Positions 1-8,724 are shown, counted from the first letter of the stretch. The stretch: 64,000 bases of DNA from Pseudomonas sp. CFBP 13711 (GCF_014842265.1 NZ_JACYVI010000011.1:149593-213592); one strand, 5' to 3'. Numbers and translations are program-made. The notes: generated by a model from the sequence alone, not told the origin.

Positions 1-288
1 GGGGCTGCGGTGACGGCCCAGGCAGCGGAACCCACTGCGCCCGCGACCCGAATAGGTGCCATGGCCACGGTCTGCGGACGCTTCCTGTCCCGCCATCCCG
101 GCCGCGACACGCCTGAAGTGCAGCCCGGCGATGTGATCGCCGTGGGTACATTGATCGGCTTGATCCAGGTCGGCGACGTTTTGCTGCCGGTCACCGCCAC
201 CGCAGCGGGCACCGTGGAAGCGTTCATGGTCGACGAACAGCAACGGGTCGAGTACGGCACGGCGCTGCTGTCGCTGGTCCACGCATGA
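1..288 (+). CDS. Biotin/lipoyl carrier-like protein of a 5-oxoprolinase locus (5' end probably outside window)
   Basis: The C-terminal half reads as a biotinyl-carrier (BCCP) fold: residues from about 17 onward match the usual start (a PLPGTF-like segment is here MATVCGRF), then VQPGDVIAVGTLIGLIQV, then TATAAGTVEAF and a final VEYGTALLSL strand. In biotin carriers the segment after GLIxV holds the MK that carries biotin; here it reads QVGDVLLPV, so the modified lysine is missing. The frame is open to the first base of the window; a GTG at position 10 is the first visible possible start, so the gene may begin upstream. It lies 24 bases before pxpA, as AccB-like genes often do in oxoprolinase clusters. 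Loss of the lysine means it may not work as a carboxylase carrier. The fold call is fairly firm, the function is not. Confidence 0.7.
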   Translation, partial: GAAVTAQAAEPTAPATRIGAMATVCGRFLSRHPGRDTPEVQPGDVIAVGTLIGLIQVGDVLLPVTATAAGTVEAFMVDEQQRVEYGTALLSLVHA

Positions 289-312
289 CAAGCAGGGCAT
301 AAGGAGCAGGGC

Positions 313-1080
313 ATGAAAATCGATTTGAACGCCGACCTCGGCGAGGGCTTCGCGGCCTACCGGATGGGCGAGGACGAGGCGTTGATGCAGATCATTTCGT
401 CGGCCAACGTCGCCTGCGGCTTCCATGCCGGAGATCCTCTGATCATGGACACCACGGTGCGTCTGGCGCTTGCCGGAGGCATCGACCTGGGCGCCCACGT
501 GGGCTTTCCCGATCTGCTCGGTTTCGGTCGCCGGCCGATGCAGATCGAGCCGCGGGAACTGGCCACTTACGTGATCTACCAGCTCGGCGCACTGGCCGGG
601 TTCGCCGCCGTGGCGGGGCATCGGCTGACCCACATGAGTTTTCACGGGGCCCTGGGCAACATGGCCGCGGCCGATGCCGAGCTAGCGGCGCCGCTGATCG
701 CCGCCGTGGCCGCCTTCGATCCGAACATCATTGTCAGTTCGTCCACCAGCCGCGCCATCGAGGGCGCCGCCGAACGTCACCGCTTGCGCGTGGCGACTAC
801 TTTTCTGGCCGACCGCGCCTACGACAAGAACGGCCTGCTGGTGCCCCGCAAACTGCCCGATTCGGTGATCAAGGAGCCGGGCAAGGTCCGCGAGCGGGTC
901 CGGCAGTTTCTCGACGACGGCACCGTGACCTGTTACAGCGGCGAGCGCATCAACATCGACGCCTGTTCGATTCTGCTCCATGGCGATACCGCCGGGGCGG
1001 TGCAACTGGCGCGGGACATCCGTGAAGAAATCCAGCAGGGCGGCGGTGACATTGTCCCGATCTCGCGGCTGATCCCCTGA
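313..1080 (+). CDS. pxpA: 5-oxoprolinase subunit A, LamB/YcsF family
   Basis: The 255-residue product has the usual length of PxpA (LamB/YcsF). With PxpB and PxpC it forms the ATP-dependent 5-oxoprolinase that opens pyroglutamate to glutamate in the cytoplasm. The family opening is clear: MKIDLNADLGEGF, then SSANVACGFHAGDP at about residues 29-42 and LGAHVGFPDLLGFGRR at about 60-75. A GGAGC-type ribosome site lies just upstream. The partner genes pxpC and pxpB are 6 kb away on the opposite strand, with a transporter and aminotransferase between, so the enzyme is split over two transcripts here. The family call is secure; the substrate is taken from the family. Confidence 0.92.
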   Translation: MKIDLNADLGEGFAAYRMGEDEALMQIISSANVACGFHAGDPLIMDTTVRLALAGGIDLGAHVGFPDLLGFGRRPMQIEPRELATYVIYQLGALAGFAAVAGHRLTHMSFHGALGNMAAADAELAAPLIAAVAAFDPNIIVSSSTSRAIEGAAERHRLRVATTFLADRAYDKNGLLVPRKLPDSVIKEPGKVRERVRQFLDDGTVTCYSGERINIDACSILLHGDTAGAVQLARDIREEIQQGGGDIVPISRLIP

Positions 1081-1102
1081 ATTCATTGGGCTGCAGCGGG
1101 CC

Positions 1103-1117
1103 ATAAGCAGCGCTTAT
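1103..1117. promoter_or_regulatory. Palindromic ATA-N9-TAT site, candidate Nac-type LysR operator
   Basis: A perfect inverted repeat, ATAAGC-AGC-GCTTAT, lies between pxpA and the SDR-transporter genes, about 125 bases before the SDR start. It fits the ATA-N9-TAT rule known for Nac, and the same architecture recurs at 10392-10406 in front of the Nac-like regulator gene of this locus. Regulation is inferred. Confidence 0.5.
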
Positions 1118-1242
1118 CGCCACACAGTGATTACGTCTTGGCGCCCGCAATCGTGGCCCAGTAGAGTCGTGACACAGGCCCGGCCCCTATTTTCCGACAC
1201 CGGCAACACGGGGTCGCCGAACGATTTGATGAGGAATGAGAG

Positions 1243-1989
1243 ATGCCATTTTCAGACTACAAGACCGCACTGGTGACCGGCGCTTCTTCGGGCATCGGTG
1301 CTGCCACGGTCGAGCGCCTGTGTCGCGAAGGCATCACCGTGCACGCGGTGGCCCGCAACGCCGAGAACCTCGCCGCCCTCGCTGCCCGTACCGGTTGCAT
1401 TCCCCACGCCGTGGACGTGGCTGACCTGGCGGGCATTACAGCGCTGACCGAAGGACTGGACATCGACATTCTGGTCAACAACGCCGGCGTCGATCGCCCT
1501 GGCTCGATTCTCAATGCCGACGCCGAGGGCATCGACGCACTGATCGACGTCAACCTGCGCGCGGTGCTGCACCTGACCCGCTTGCTGGTGCCCGGCATGG
1601 TCACCCGCGACCGGGGCCATGTAATCAACATCAGTTCGATCGCCGCCGCTTACAACTTCGGTGGCAACTCGACGTACCACGCCACCAAGGCGGCCGTCAG
1701 CATGCTCTCGCGCAACCTGCGCATCGACGTGTTCGGCAAGCGCGTGCGGGTGACTGAAATCTGCCCCGGCCGCGTGGCCACGGACATCTTTGCCCACGTC
1801 CACGGCAACCCGGAAGAAAGCCACAAGAAGTACGTCGAAGGCTTCGAGCTGCCGGTCGCGGCCGACATTGCCGACGCCATCGCCTTTGCCATCGCGGCGC
1901 CGGTGTCGATGAACGTCGGCCATATGGAAATCACCCCGACGCTGCAGGTCCCCGGAGGTCTGCAAACCACGCGCCCCCAGGGGAGTTGA
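1243..1989 (+). CDS. SDR family oxidoreductase, YdfG-like
   Basis: This is a classical short-chain dehydrogenase of 248 residues. The N-terminal Rossmann glycine motif is TGASSGIG, followed by NNAG at about 84-87, the catalytic serine in NISSIA and the YHATK catalytic tyrosine/lysine pair. Its middle and C-terminal parts (RGHVINIS, RVRVTEICPGRV, a late MEITP segment) resemble E. coli YdfG, an NADP-dependent 3-hydroxy acid/serine dehydrogenase. It opens a run with the ABC transporter genes after it and a palindromic operator candidate before it, so it may oxidise a hydroxyl on the imported amino-acid-like compound. Start at ATG 1243 follows a GAGGAATGAGAG ribosome-site region. Family sure, substrate unknown. 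Confidence 0.85.
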   Translation: MPFSDYKTALVTGASSGIGAATVERLCREGITVHAVARNAENLAALAARTGCIPHAVDVADLAGITALTEGLDIDILVNNAGVDRPGSILNADAEGIDALIDVNLRAVLHLTRLLVPGMVTRDRGHVINISSIAAAYNFGGNSTYHATKAAVSMLSRNLRIDVFGKRVRVTEICPGRVATDIFAHVHGNPEESHKKYVEGFELPVAADIADAIAFAIAAPVSMNVGHMEITPTLQVPGGLQTTRPQGS

Positions 1990-2085
1990 GGCGGCTGCCG
2001 GACAAGAACGGATGCATCCGTCACGCCCTTGCGGGCTCCGGCTTTCGATTGACGCTGCCGCTACAGACTTCCATAGGTGACTCCC

Positions 2086-2787
2086 ATGATTAAAGGTTTC
2101 GATCTGGGGCCGATTCTGACCGGCGAATACGCCGCACTGATGCTTCAGGGTGCGCTGTTGACCCTCAAGTTGATGCTCTTCGCCTGGCTGCTGGCCATGA
2201 GTCTGGCGTTTTTGCTGGTGGTGGTGCGCCTGACCCACAACAAACTGGCCGAACACCTGGTCGCCGCGTATGTGGCGTACCACCGTAATGTCCCGACCCT
2301 GGTGCAGTTGATGCTCTGGTACTTCGGTGTGCCGACGCTCCTGCCGGAAAGCGTGCAGCTGTGGCTGGCCGATTTCAGCACTGAATTCATCTTTGCGGTG
2401 ATCGCCCTGGGGCTGTGCCAGGCGGCGTATTTCGCCGAGGACCTGCGCGCCGGCTTGCGGGCGATTCCCGAGGGCCAGACCGAAGCCTCGCGGGCGCTGG
2501 GCCTGGGTTACGTGCGTTCGATGCGTTACGTGATCCTGCCCCAGGGCGTGCGCAACTCGCTGCCGTCGTTGATCAACCACACCGTCTTGCTGTTCAAGAA
2601 CACCAGCCTGGCCATGGCCATCGGCGTGGTCGAGTTGACCTACGCCACCCGTGAAGTCGAGAACTACACCTTTCGCACCTTCGAGTCGTACCTGGTTGCC
2701 ACAGTCGGCTACCTGGCGGTCTCGCTGGTGCTGATGGGTATCGGGGCGTTGATCGCTCGTCGTTTCGATCTGGCGCGGGCGAGGTAA
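2086..2787 (+). CDS. Amino-acid ABC transporter permease (HisM/GlnP type), first subunit
   Basis: An inner-membrane permease of the polar amino acid (PAAT) family with about five hydrophobic segments. The family loop that docks on the ATPase is plain: GLRAIPEGQTEASRALGLGY at about residues 123-142, then ILPQGVRNSLPSLINH. ATG 2086 is preferred because AGGTG stands 6 bases before it; a GTG at 2077 is in frame. It is six bases from the second permease gene, so the two probably form the heterodimeric channel. The transporter lies inside an oxoprolinase locus, so pyroglutamate or a related amino acid is a reasonable, unproved substrate. Confidence 0.9.
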   Translation: MIKGFDLGPILTGEYAALMLQGALLTLKLMLFAWLLAMSLAFLLVVVRLTHNKLAEHLVAAYVAYHRNVPTLVQLMLWYFGVPTLLPESVQLWLADFSTEFIFAVIALGLCQAAYFAEDLRAGLRAIPEGQTEASRALGLGYVRSMRYVILPQGVRNSLPSLINHTVLLFKNTSLAMAIGVVELTYATREVENYTFRTFESYLVATVGYLAVSLVLMGIGALIARRFDLARAR

Positions 2788-2793
2788 TCCCAC

Positions 2794-3552
2794 ATGTTCG
2801 ATGTCTTTACTATCCTGCGGGGCAACTGGGAACTGCTGTTGATCGGCCAGTACCCAAGCGGGCCGATGGGCGGCCTGGTCAACACCCTGGTGCTGTCGGC
2901 ACTGGCGCTGGTGATCGCCTTTCCGCTGAGCATTCTGCTGGCCATGGCGCGCATCTCGCCGTTCCGCGCGCTGCGCTACCCGGCATTCGTCTGGGTGTAT
3001 GTGCTGCGCGGCATCCCGCTGTTGCTGGTGATCTTCTGGACCTACTTTCTGGTGCCGGTGCTGATCGGCCATAACATCAGCGCCTTCACCACCATGCTGT
3101 GCACGCTGGTGATTTACCAGAGCGCTTACCTCAGCGAGATCGTGCGGGGCGGGATCCAAGCGCTGCCCACGGGTCAGTACGAGGCCTCCCGGGCGCTGGG
3201 CATGGGTTACTGGCGGGCGATGAGTTACGTGATCCTGCCGCAGGCGCTCTACAACGCCTTGCCGAGCCTGATCAGCCAGTTCGTCTCGATCATCAAGGAA
3301 ACCACGCTGGGCTACATCATCAACCTGCAGGAGCTGACCTTCTCGGCCAATCAGGTCAACAACCAGCTGCTGACCAAACCGTTCCAGGTCTATTTCATTC
3401 TGGCAATCAGCTACTTCTGCATCTGCTACAGCCTGACCCGGCTGGCCGGTGCCGTGGAACATCGCATCGAGCGCAAGCGCCAGGGCGATAACGGCAGAGC
3501 ATCTGCCGCCAAGGCCATTCCCGAACTCGCCTCCACCGATCTGCCCAGGTAA
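2794..3552 (+). CDS. Amino-acid ABC transporter permease, second subunit
   Basis: The second PAAT permease, 252 residues. It has hydrophobic segments at about 30-52, 65-90, 95-115 and 200-222 and the ATPase-docking loop GIQALPTGQYEASRALGMGY, followed by ILPQALYNALPSLISQ. The C-terminal 25 residues are a charged cytoplasmic tail. It begins 6 bases after the first permease and ends 5 bases before the ATPase gene, so the three are one transcript and probably translationally coupled. Permease order and motifs are those of HisQM/GltJK-type systems. Confidence 0.9.
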   Translation: MFDVFTILRGNWELLLIGQYPSGPMGGLVNTLVLSALALVIAFPLSILLAMARISPFRALRYPAFVWVYVLRGIPLLLVIFWTYFLVPVLIGHNISAFTTMLCTLVIYQSAYLSEIVRGGIQALPTGQYEASRALGMGYWRAMSYVILPQALYNALPSLISQFVSIIKETTLGYIINLQELTFSANQVNNQLLTKPFQVYFILAISYFCICYSLTRLAGAVEHRIERKRQGDNGRASAAKAIPELASTDLPR

Positions 3553-3557
3553 TCGCC

Positions 3558-4295
3558 ATGAAACCCATGATCACGTTTTCCAACATCGACAAGTGGTACG
3601 GCGAGTACCGTGCCCTGACCACCATCAACGCGGAAATCTCCAAGGGTGAAGTGGTGGTGGTCTGCGGCCCCTCGGGCTCGGGCAAATCGACGCTGATCCG
3701 AACCGTCAATCGCCTCGAGGCCATCCAGGGCGGACAGATTCTGTTCGAAGGCCACGACATCCACGGCACCGATGCCAACGTCAATCGCCTGCGCAGCCGC
3801 ATCGGCTTCGTGTTCCAGAGCTTCAACCTGTTCCCGCATCTGTCGGTGCTCGACAACGTCGTGCTGTCGCCGACCAAGGTCAGAGGCATCAAGGGCTCGG
3901 CCGCGAAGAAGCAGGCGATGGAGCTACTGGATCGTGTCGGCATGGCCCACAAGGCGGGTGCCTATCCCGGGCAGTTGTCGGGCGGGCAGCAGCAGCGCGT
4001 GGCCATCGCCCGGGCGCTGGCCATGGAGCCGCCGGTGATGCTGTTCGACGAACCCACCAGTGCCCTCGATCCGGAAATGGTCGGGGAAGTGCTGAGCGTG
4101 ATGCGCGGGCTGGCGAAGGAGGGCATGACCATGATGTGCGTGACCCACGAGATGCACTTCGCTCGCGAAGTGGCCGACACCATCTGGTTCATGGACGCCG
4201 GGCAGATTCTCGAGAAAGCCACGCCCGAGGTGTTTTTCAGCGAGCCCGCGCACCCTCGCGCGCAACGTTTCATCAGCGATCTACGTTCTCATTGA
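3558..4295 (+). CDS. Amino-acid ABC transporter ATP-binding protein
   Basis: The cytoplasmic ATPase of the importer, 245 residues, full length for GlnQ/HisP proteins. Motifs in order are Walker A GPSGSGKST (about 38-46), a Q-loop in FVFQSFNLFPH, the ABC signature LSGGQQQR (about 141-148), Walker B VMLFDEPTSALD and the switch histidine in CVTHEMHF. ATG 3558 is the first start after the permease stop; an in-frame ATG at 3567 is possible. The C-terminal EVFFSEPAHPRAQRF is typical of the polar-amino-acid group. No oddities. Confidence 0.95.
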   Translation: MKPMITFSNIDKWYGEYRALTTINAEISKGEVVVVCGPSGSGKSTLIRTVNRLEAIQGGQILFEGHDIHGTDANVNRLRSRIGFVFQSFNLFPHLSVLDNVVLSPTKVRGIKGSAAKKQAMELLDRVGMAHKAGAYPGQLSGGQQQRVAIARALAMEPPVMLFDEPTSALDPEMVGEVLSVMRGLAKEGMTMMCVTHEMHFAREVADTIWFMDAGQILEKATPEVFFSEPAHPRAQRFISDLRSH

Positions 4296-4385
4296 GGCGC
4301 CGTCAGAGCCGCCCACGACCCTCGCGCGGCATACCCGCGCGCTCAGGCTGCCGCCCACACAACACCATTTTTTGAGGATGGATGC

Positions 4386-5219
4386 ATGCGTATCAAATCG
4401 GCCTGTCTGGCCCTGATCGTCACCCCGGTAATCGCCATGGCGGCTCACGCCGATCAATGGGCGGATATCCAGGCGAAACAAACGCTGAGCTGCGGCGTTT
4501 ACTCCGATGTGCCGCCGTTCTCTTCGCCCAACCCACAAACCCGCGTGCTCGAAGGCATGGACGTGGACTTGTGCAGCACGCTGGCCAAGCACTTGGGCGT
4601 GAAGGTTGAACTCAAGCCACTGTCGGGCGAAGCACGGGTGCCGGAAGTGAAGATGGGCCGCGTCGATGTGGTCATCGCCAACCTGGCGTACACCAAAACC
4701 CGCGCCCAGCAGATCCAGTTCAGCGACCCTTACTACGTGGCAAAGGAAATGCTCGTGGTCAAGAAGCCGCTGGCGGACCAACCGCGTTCGTACTTCGAAG
4801 GCAAGCGCATCAGCGCCACCAAGGGCTCGACCTCCGAGCAGTCGATTCGCATGGCCAAGGCCACCCCGGTGACGTTCCAGGACACCGGTTCGGCGTACCT
4901 GGCGGTGCAGCAGAACAAGGTGCTGGGCGTGGTGACCAATGCCATGTCGGCGGCCAAGCTGGTCGCTCAGGCCGGGGCCGGCGGTGTTGAGCTGGGCATC
5001 GTCAAAGAGCCGATGGCGCTTGAACCGGTGAGCGTCGGCATGCGCCTGGAAGAGCCCGCCCTGTTGGCGAAGGTCAACGACGCGCTGATGGCCATGGAGA
5101 CCGCTGGCGAGATCGACCAGATCTGGGCCAAGTGGATCGGGCCAAACACCGAATACAAGATGGTGCGCGAAGAGAAGGTGCAGAAGCTCAGCGCGCTGAA
5201 GTTCGAACCGCTTGAATGA
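4386..5219 (+). CDS. Periplasmic amino-acid-binding protein of the ABC transporter (family 3)
   Basis: A 277-residue family 3 solute-binding protein. It starts with a signal peptide (MRIKSACLALIVTPVIAMAAHA, cleavage expected after AHA) and then a mature domain beginning with LSCGVYSDVPPFSSP. The family hallmarks follow: GMDVDLCSTLAKHLG at about 55-69, the ligand-arginine segment SGEARVPEVKMGRVDVVIAN, and FSDPYYVAKEMLVV. It is the last transporter gene, 90 bases after the ATPase, and would deliver the ligand to the two permeases. The substrate cannot be read from the sequence. Confidence 0.9.
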   Translation: MRIKSACLALIVTPVIAMAAHADQWADIQAKQTLSCGVYSDVPPFSSPNPQTRVLEGMDVDLCSTLAKHLGVKVELKPLSGEARVPEVKMGRVDVVIANLAYTKTRAQQIQFSDPYYVAKEMLVVKKPLADQPRSYFEGKRISATKGSTSEQSIRMAKATPVTFQDTGSAYLAVQQNKVLGVVTNAMSAAKLVAQAGAGGVELGIVKEPMALEPVSVGMRLEEPALLAKVNDALMAMETAGEIDQIWAKWIGPNTEYKMVREEKVQKLSALKFEPLE

Positions 5220-5267
5220 CCACCCGATGGCGGGCCGGGTTTATCCATGAATCAGGGAGACTGCGCA

Positions 5268-5537
5268 ATGAAACGATTAATGGTTGTTGCGGCGATGATG
5301 GTCGCCGGCAGTGCGATGGCCGCTGAGGACCTGTGCTCGCTGCAGTTGCAGAAGCTCGCCGATCAAGCGGCGATCACCAAGCCTTCGTCTGTCACCGGCC
5401 CTTCGTCCGAGGTCAATCAGCTGATTGCCGAGGCCAAGGCTTACGAGGCCAAGGGTGATCTGGACAACTGCGCGCGCAGCGGTCAGAAGGCCCTGACGCT
5501 GATCAAGCAGACCTCGGGCGGCTCGGCCACGCAATAA
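5268..5537 (+). CDS. Small secreted protein of unknown function
   Basis: An 89-residue protein with a clear signal peptide (MKRLMVVAAMMVAGSAMA, then AEDLC). The mature part is helical and polar with a cysteine near each end (DLCSLQ and DNCARS), which could form a disulphide in the periplasm. ATG 5268 is chosen over the in-frame ATG at 5247 because GGGAGA stands before 5268 and the signal peptide starts there. It follows the binding-protein gene by 48 bases and is closed by a strong hairpin, so it is probably the last gene of that transcript. No family recognised. Confidence 0.7.
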   Translation: MKRLMVVAAMMVAGSAMAAEDLCSLQLQKLADQAAITKPSSVTGPSSEVNQLIAEAKAYEAKGDLDNCARSGQKALTLIKQTSGGSATQ

Positions 5538-5560
5538 GCGCCCAGGCGGACTCGCGCCAC

Positions 5561-5588
5561 CAAGGCCCGGCAATCATGCCGGGCCTTG
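5561..5588 (+). terminator. Strong hairpin, probable transcription terminator
   Basis: A perfect 12-bp stem (CAAGGCCCGGCA pairing with TGCCGGGCCTTG) with a 4-base loop, 23 bases after the small secreted-protein gene. There is no clear T-run after it, so termination efficiency is uncertain. Confidence 0.6.
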
Positions 5589-5719
5589 GTGCATCTGCGG
5601 CACGGTGAAGTGGGCCATCCATTTAGGTTATGTCACCACAGTAAAGCGCTATTGGAGCCCGTCGGACGTTTGCTTTTATGCTTGTTTTGCCCCCCCCGAT
5701 CCCGCAACCACGAAGACTG

Positions 5720-6928
5720 ATGACAATGCCTGCTATCGCTGATCGCTTGAAAAACGTTTCCGTTTCCGCGTCCGTGGCCATGACCCAGAAAGCCCGTGAC
5801 CTGGCCGCCCAAGGCATCAAGGTCATTGGCTTGTCGACCGGCGAGCCCGACTTCCCCACGCCCGAGCACGCCATCGAGGCCGCCTATGCGGCGGCCCGTG
5901 CCGGTGACACCAAATACCCGCCCACCGACGGCACGCCGGCCTTGCGCGCGGCGATTCAGCGCAAGTTCAAGCGCGATAACAATCTCGACTACGACGTTAC
6001 CCAGATCCTCACTGCGGGCGGCGGCAAGCAGATCATCTTCAATGCCATGCTGGCGACCATCAACCCGGGCGATGAGGTGTTGATTCCCACCCCGGCGTGG
6101 ATCAGCTACGCCGACATCGTCAAGTTCGCCGGGGGTGTGCCGGTGCCGGTCAATTGCACCCAGGCCAATGCCTTCAAACTGCGCCCCGAAGACCTCGAAG
6201 CGGCCGTCACGCCGAAGACCAAGTGGCTGCTGCTCAACTACCCGAGCAACCCGACGGGTTCGGCGTGCTCGCGGGCCGAGATGGCCGCCATTGCGTCGGT
6301 GATGCTGCGTCATGAGCACGTGTGGATCATGACCGACGACATGTACGAGCACCTGATCTACGACGATTTCGAGTTCTGCACCATCGGGGACGTCGAACCG
6401 CGTCTGCTCGACCGCGTGCTGACCGTCAACGGTGTGTCCAAGGCGTATGCCATGACCGGTTGGCGCATGGGCTTCTGCGGTGGCCCGGCGGATCTGGTCA
6501 AGGCGATGAGCAACGTCAACACCCAGAACAGCGGCGGGATCTGCACCCTGACCCAGGCGGCGGCGATTGCCGTGCTCGATGGCCCTCAGGAATTGCTCAA
6601 AGAGCGGGCGGCGATCTACCAGCAGCGCCGCGATTTCGTCCTCGGGCGGCTGGCGGATATTCCCGGGCTGCAGTGCCACAAGCCGGAAGGTGCGTTCTAT
6701 CTGTTCCCGAACATCTCGGCGCTGATCGGCCGGACCTCCCGCGGTGGCCGCCGAATCGGCAACGACACGGATTTCGTCATGGCCTTGATGGAGGAGCACC
6801 ATGTGACCACGGTGCAGGGCGCTGCCTACGGCATGAGTCCGTACTTCCGGCTGTCCTATGCCACCAGCCTCGACGTGCTCGGCGAAGGCTGTGACCGCAT
6901 CGCCGAGTTCTGTGCGGGGCTGAAGTGA
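5720..6928 (+). CDS. Class I PLP-dependent aminotransferase
   Basis: A fold-type I aminotransferase of 402 residues from ATG 5720, close to the usual 400 for aspartate/aromatic aminotransferases of the Igamma type. Visible motifs are GLSTGEPDFPTP near residue 32, YPPTDGTPALRAAI, the PNPTG-equivalent NYPSNPTGSACS, DDMYEHLIYD, and the cofactor lysine in NGVSKAYAMTGWRMGF; the substrate-carboxylate arginine is in YFRLSYATS. An upstream in-frame ATG at 5678 would add 14 proline-rich residues unlike the family. It lies alone after a terminator and converges on pxpC, and would transaminate the imported amino acid. Substrate not determinable. Confidence 0.9.
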   Translation: MTMPAIADRLKNVSVSASVAMTQKARDLAAQGIKVIGLSTGEPDFPTPEHAIEAAYAAARAGDTKYPPTDGTPALRAAIQRKFKRDNNLDYDVTQILTAGGGKQIIFNAMLATINPGDEVLIPTPAWISYADIVKFAGGVPVPVNCTQANAFKLRPEDLEAAVTPKTKWLLLNYPSNPTGSACSRAEMAAIASVMLRHEHVWIMTDDMYEHLIYDDFEFCTIGDVEPRLLDRVLTVNGVSKAYAMTGWRMGFCGGPADLVKAMSNVNTQNSGGICTLTQAAAIAVLDGPQELLKERAAIYQQRRDFVLGRLADIPGLQCHKPEGAFYLFPNISALIGRTSRGGRRIGNDTDFVMALMEEHHVTTVQGAAYGMSPYFRLSYATSLDVLGEGCDRIAEFCAGLK

Positions 6929-6996
6929 TTTGAGTTGATTTGGCTTGTCGGCGATGGGGCCCGCCAAGGCCCTGTTGCCGGCAAGCCCGCCTTCTA

Positions 6997-7974
6997 TCAG
7001 CGCAGGGCCAGCGCCTGCAGCATCCGGCCCACCCCCTGCAAATATCCTTCAAGCGCCTGTTCGGCAGCGATTGCATCCTGGGTGTCTGCCTTGACCAGAC
7101 GAATCCGGCTGCCGATCGGTGCCTGCCCCAACCGCCAAAGGTCCACCTCGATAATCCCGGCGATCTTCGGGTAACCGCCAGCGGTGTTGGCGTCGCTCAT
7201 CTGAATGATCGGCTCGCCAGCAGGCGGCACCTGGACGATACCGGGGACCAGCCCATAGGAACGCATTTCGACCACGGTTTCCGGCTGGATCGCCAGCCCT
7301 GACAGGCGATAGCCGGTGCGGTTGCTTTGCGCCGAGATCTTCCAGCTCTGCGCCCAGAAGCGCTCGGCATCGGCCTGGAACAACGCGTACTCACCCGCCG
7401 GAATCGCCCGTAGCAGCAGCGCCCCATCGTCGTCCACCGGGAAGCGCTCGCGCAAGGCCTGGCCTGGCGGTGTCACCCCAAAGCCTGCGGCGGGCAGCGC
7501 TGGGAGAGGTACCTCGAGCACCGCCAATGTGTCACCGGCAGTCAGGGTCCGGCCTTCGTGTCCACCGAAATTGCCCCGCAGCGACGTGCTGCGCGAGCCC
7601 ATCAGCACCGGCACGTCGATACCGCCGCTGACACACAAGTAGCCACGGGCGCCACCCTTGGGGAAACTGAGCTCCAGTTCCTGACCGGCCTGCACGGTAC
7701 AGGCCCACAAGGGCAGCATGGGTTGACCATCCAGACGCGCCTTGCAGTCGGCGCCAGTCAGCGCGATTGCCAGGGTGCGGGTAAAGCGCACCTTGAAGGG
7801 AAAGGTCTGGATTTCGATGGCGGCACAGTTGTCGGCGTTGCCGAGCATTAGGTTGCCGACACGCAGGGCGACCGGGTCCATGGCTCCGGCGGTCGCGACG
7901 CCGATGTTGCGATAACCGCGGCGCCCGAGGTCCTGCACGCTGTTGAGGGGGCCGCTGGCGATAATCTCGATCAC
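6997..7974 (-). CDS. pxpC: 5-oxoprolinase subunit C, biotin-dependent carboxyltransferase-like (KipA) family
   Basis: A 325-residue PxpC/KipA protein and partner of PxpB. Family signs are the start IEIIASGPLNSVQDLGRRGY, then GVATAGAMDPVALRVGNLML, GYLCVSGGIDVP with LMGSRST at mid-length, and the late segment EPIIQMSDANTAGGYPKIAG. The ATG overlaps the pxpB stop by four bases (ATGA), so the two subunits are translationally coupled. Together with PxpA, across the transporter operon on the other strand, they make the pyroglutamate-opening enzyme. Confidence 0.9.
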   Translation of the reverse strand: MIEIIASGPLNSVQDLGRRGYRNIGVATAGAMDPVALRVGNLMLGNADNCAAIEIQTFPFKVRFTRTLAIALTGADCKARLDGQPMLPLWACTVQAGQELELSFPKGGARGYLCVSGGIDVPVLMGSRSTSLRGNFGGHEGRTLTAGDTLAVLEVPLPALPAAGFGVTPPGQALRERFPVDDDGALLLRAIPAGEYALFQADAERFWAQSWKISAQSNRTGYRLSGLAIQPETVVEMRSYGLVPGIVQVPPAGEPIIQMSDANTAGGYPKIAGIIEVDLWRLGQAPIGSRIRLVKADTQDAIAAEQALEGYLQGVGRMLQALALR

Positions 7975-8681
7975 AGTTCGATCCTTTCAGGCAAAAAACG
8001 TACGGTGTCACCCGGTGCAAGGGTGGCGGGAACGCTGGCATAGGGGTCGAACATCGCCAGATCGGCGCTGCCCAGGGCGTTCCAGCCATTGGGGCCGTCG
8101 AGTACCGAAAGCCCTGATTGCATGCCGCCGATGGTGACCATGCCTTTGCGCATGTTCAGCGAAGGGACCTTCTTGCGTGGCATGTAGATGGCCGGATCGA
8201 GGCCTGCGAGATAGCCGAAGCCCGGCGCGCTGGCGACCGCAAACACGGTGTAGGTCGCCTGATGATGACGCCGTATCACCTCGGTGGCGGGCAGCCCGGA
8301 AAAGTCGCAGATGGCTGGCAGGTCGATGGCGTGTTCGCCCCCGTAGCAGGTCGGAATCTCGATCAGCCGGCCCGGTAGGTCGAGCTCTCGCGCCAGGCGC
8401 CAGGCTTCGCGCAGTCGTTCGATGATCAGGTCCGGCGCGGGAGGCGTTTGCTTGAGCACCACCAGCAGATTGGTCATGCCCGGCACCAGCTCCTCGATAT
8501 CGTCTTCGCGCTGCAGCGCGTTGCTCAAGGCCCAGATGCGCCGTTGCGCGGCCAGATCGAAATCGCCCGGAGCATCGATGAGAAACGCACGACTGCCGAT
8601 CATCGAGACCTTGGCGGGCCCGTCGGTCAAAAGCAGCGCGGGGGCAGGGGAGGCACCGAGCGGCTGCGGACTGCTGTTCAT
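7971..8681 (-). CDS. pxpB: 5-oxoprolinase subunit B, KipI family
   Basis: A 236-residue KipI/PxpB protein. It shows the family core: CYGGEHAIDLPAICDFSGL, the histidine-rich HHQATYTVFAVASAPGFGYL, DPAIYMPRK and VTIGGMQSGLSVLDGPNGWN, which binds PxpC. It is the first gene of the divergent pxpBC pair, 43 bases downstream of the DHA2 transporter gene, so all three may share a transcript. The N-terminal 20 residues are variable. Subunit identity is secure from the pairing. Confidence 0.9.
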   Translation of the reverse strand: MNSSPQPLGASPAPALLLTDGPAKVSMIGSRAFLIDAPGDFDLAAQRRIWALSNALQREDDIEELVPGMTNLLVVLKQTPPAPDLIIERLREAWRLARELDLPGRLIEIPTCYGGEHAIDLPAICDFSGLPATEVIRRHHQATYTVFAVASAPGFGYLAGLDPAIYMPRKKVPSLNMRKGMVTIGGMQSGLSVLDGPNGWNALGSADLAMFDPYASVPATLAPGDTVRFLPERIEL

Positions 8682-8724
8682 GCGGAAATTCCTGTAGCGC
8701 AGGGGGATAAGAAAAGGGTCGGGT

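Noticed and set aside
1252..3462. A 736-codon open frame on the minus strand
   Set aside because: It lies wholly opposite the SDR and two permease genes, all of which have clear motifs. The product is rich in His, Gln, Arg and Asp, as expected for a GC-rich antisense frame.
5633..6967. A 444-codon minus-strand frame
   Set aside because: It is antisense to the aminotransferase gene, which has an intact cofactor lysine motif; no recognisable domain on the minus strand.
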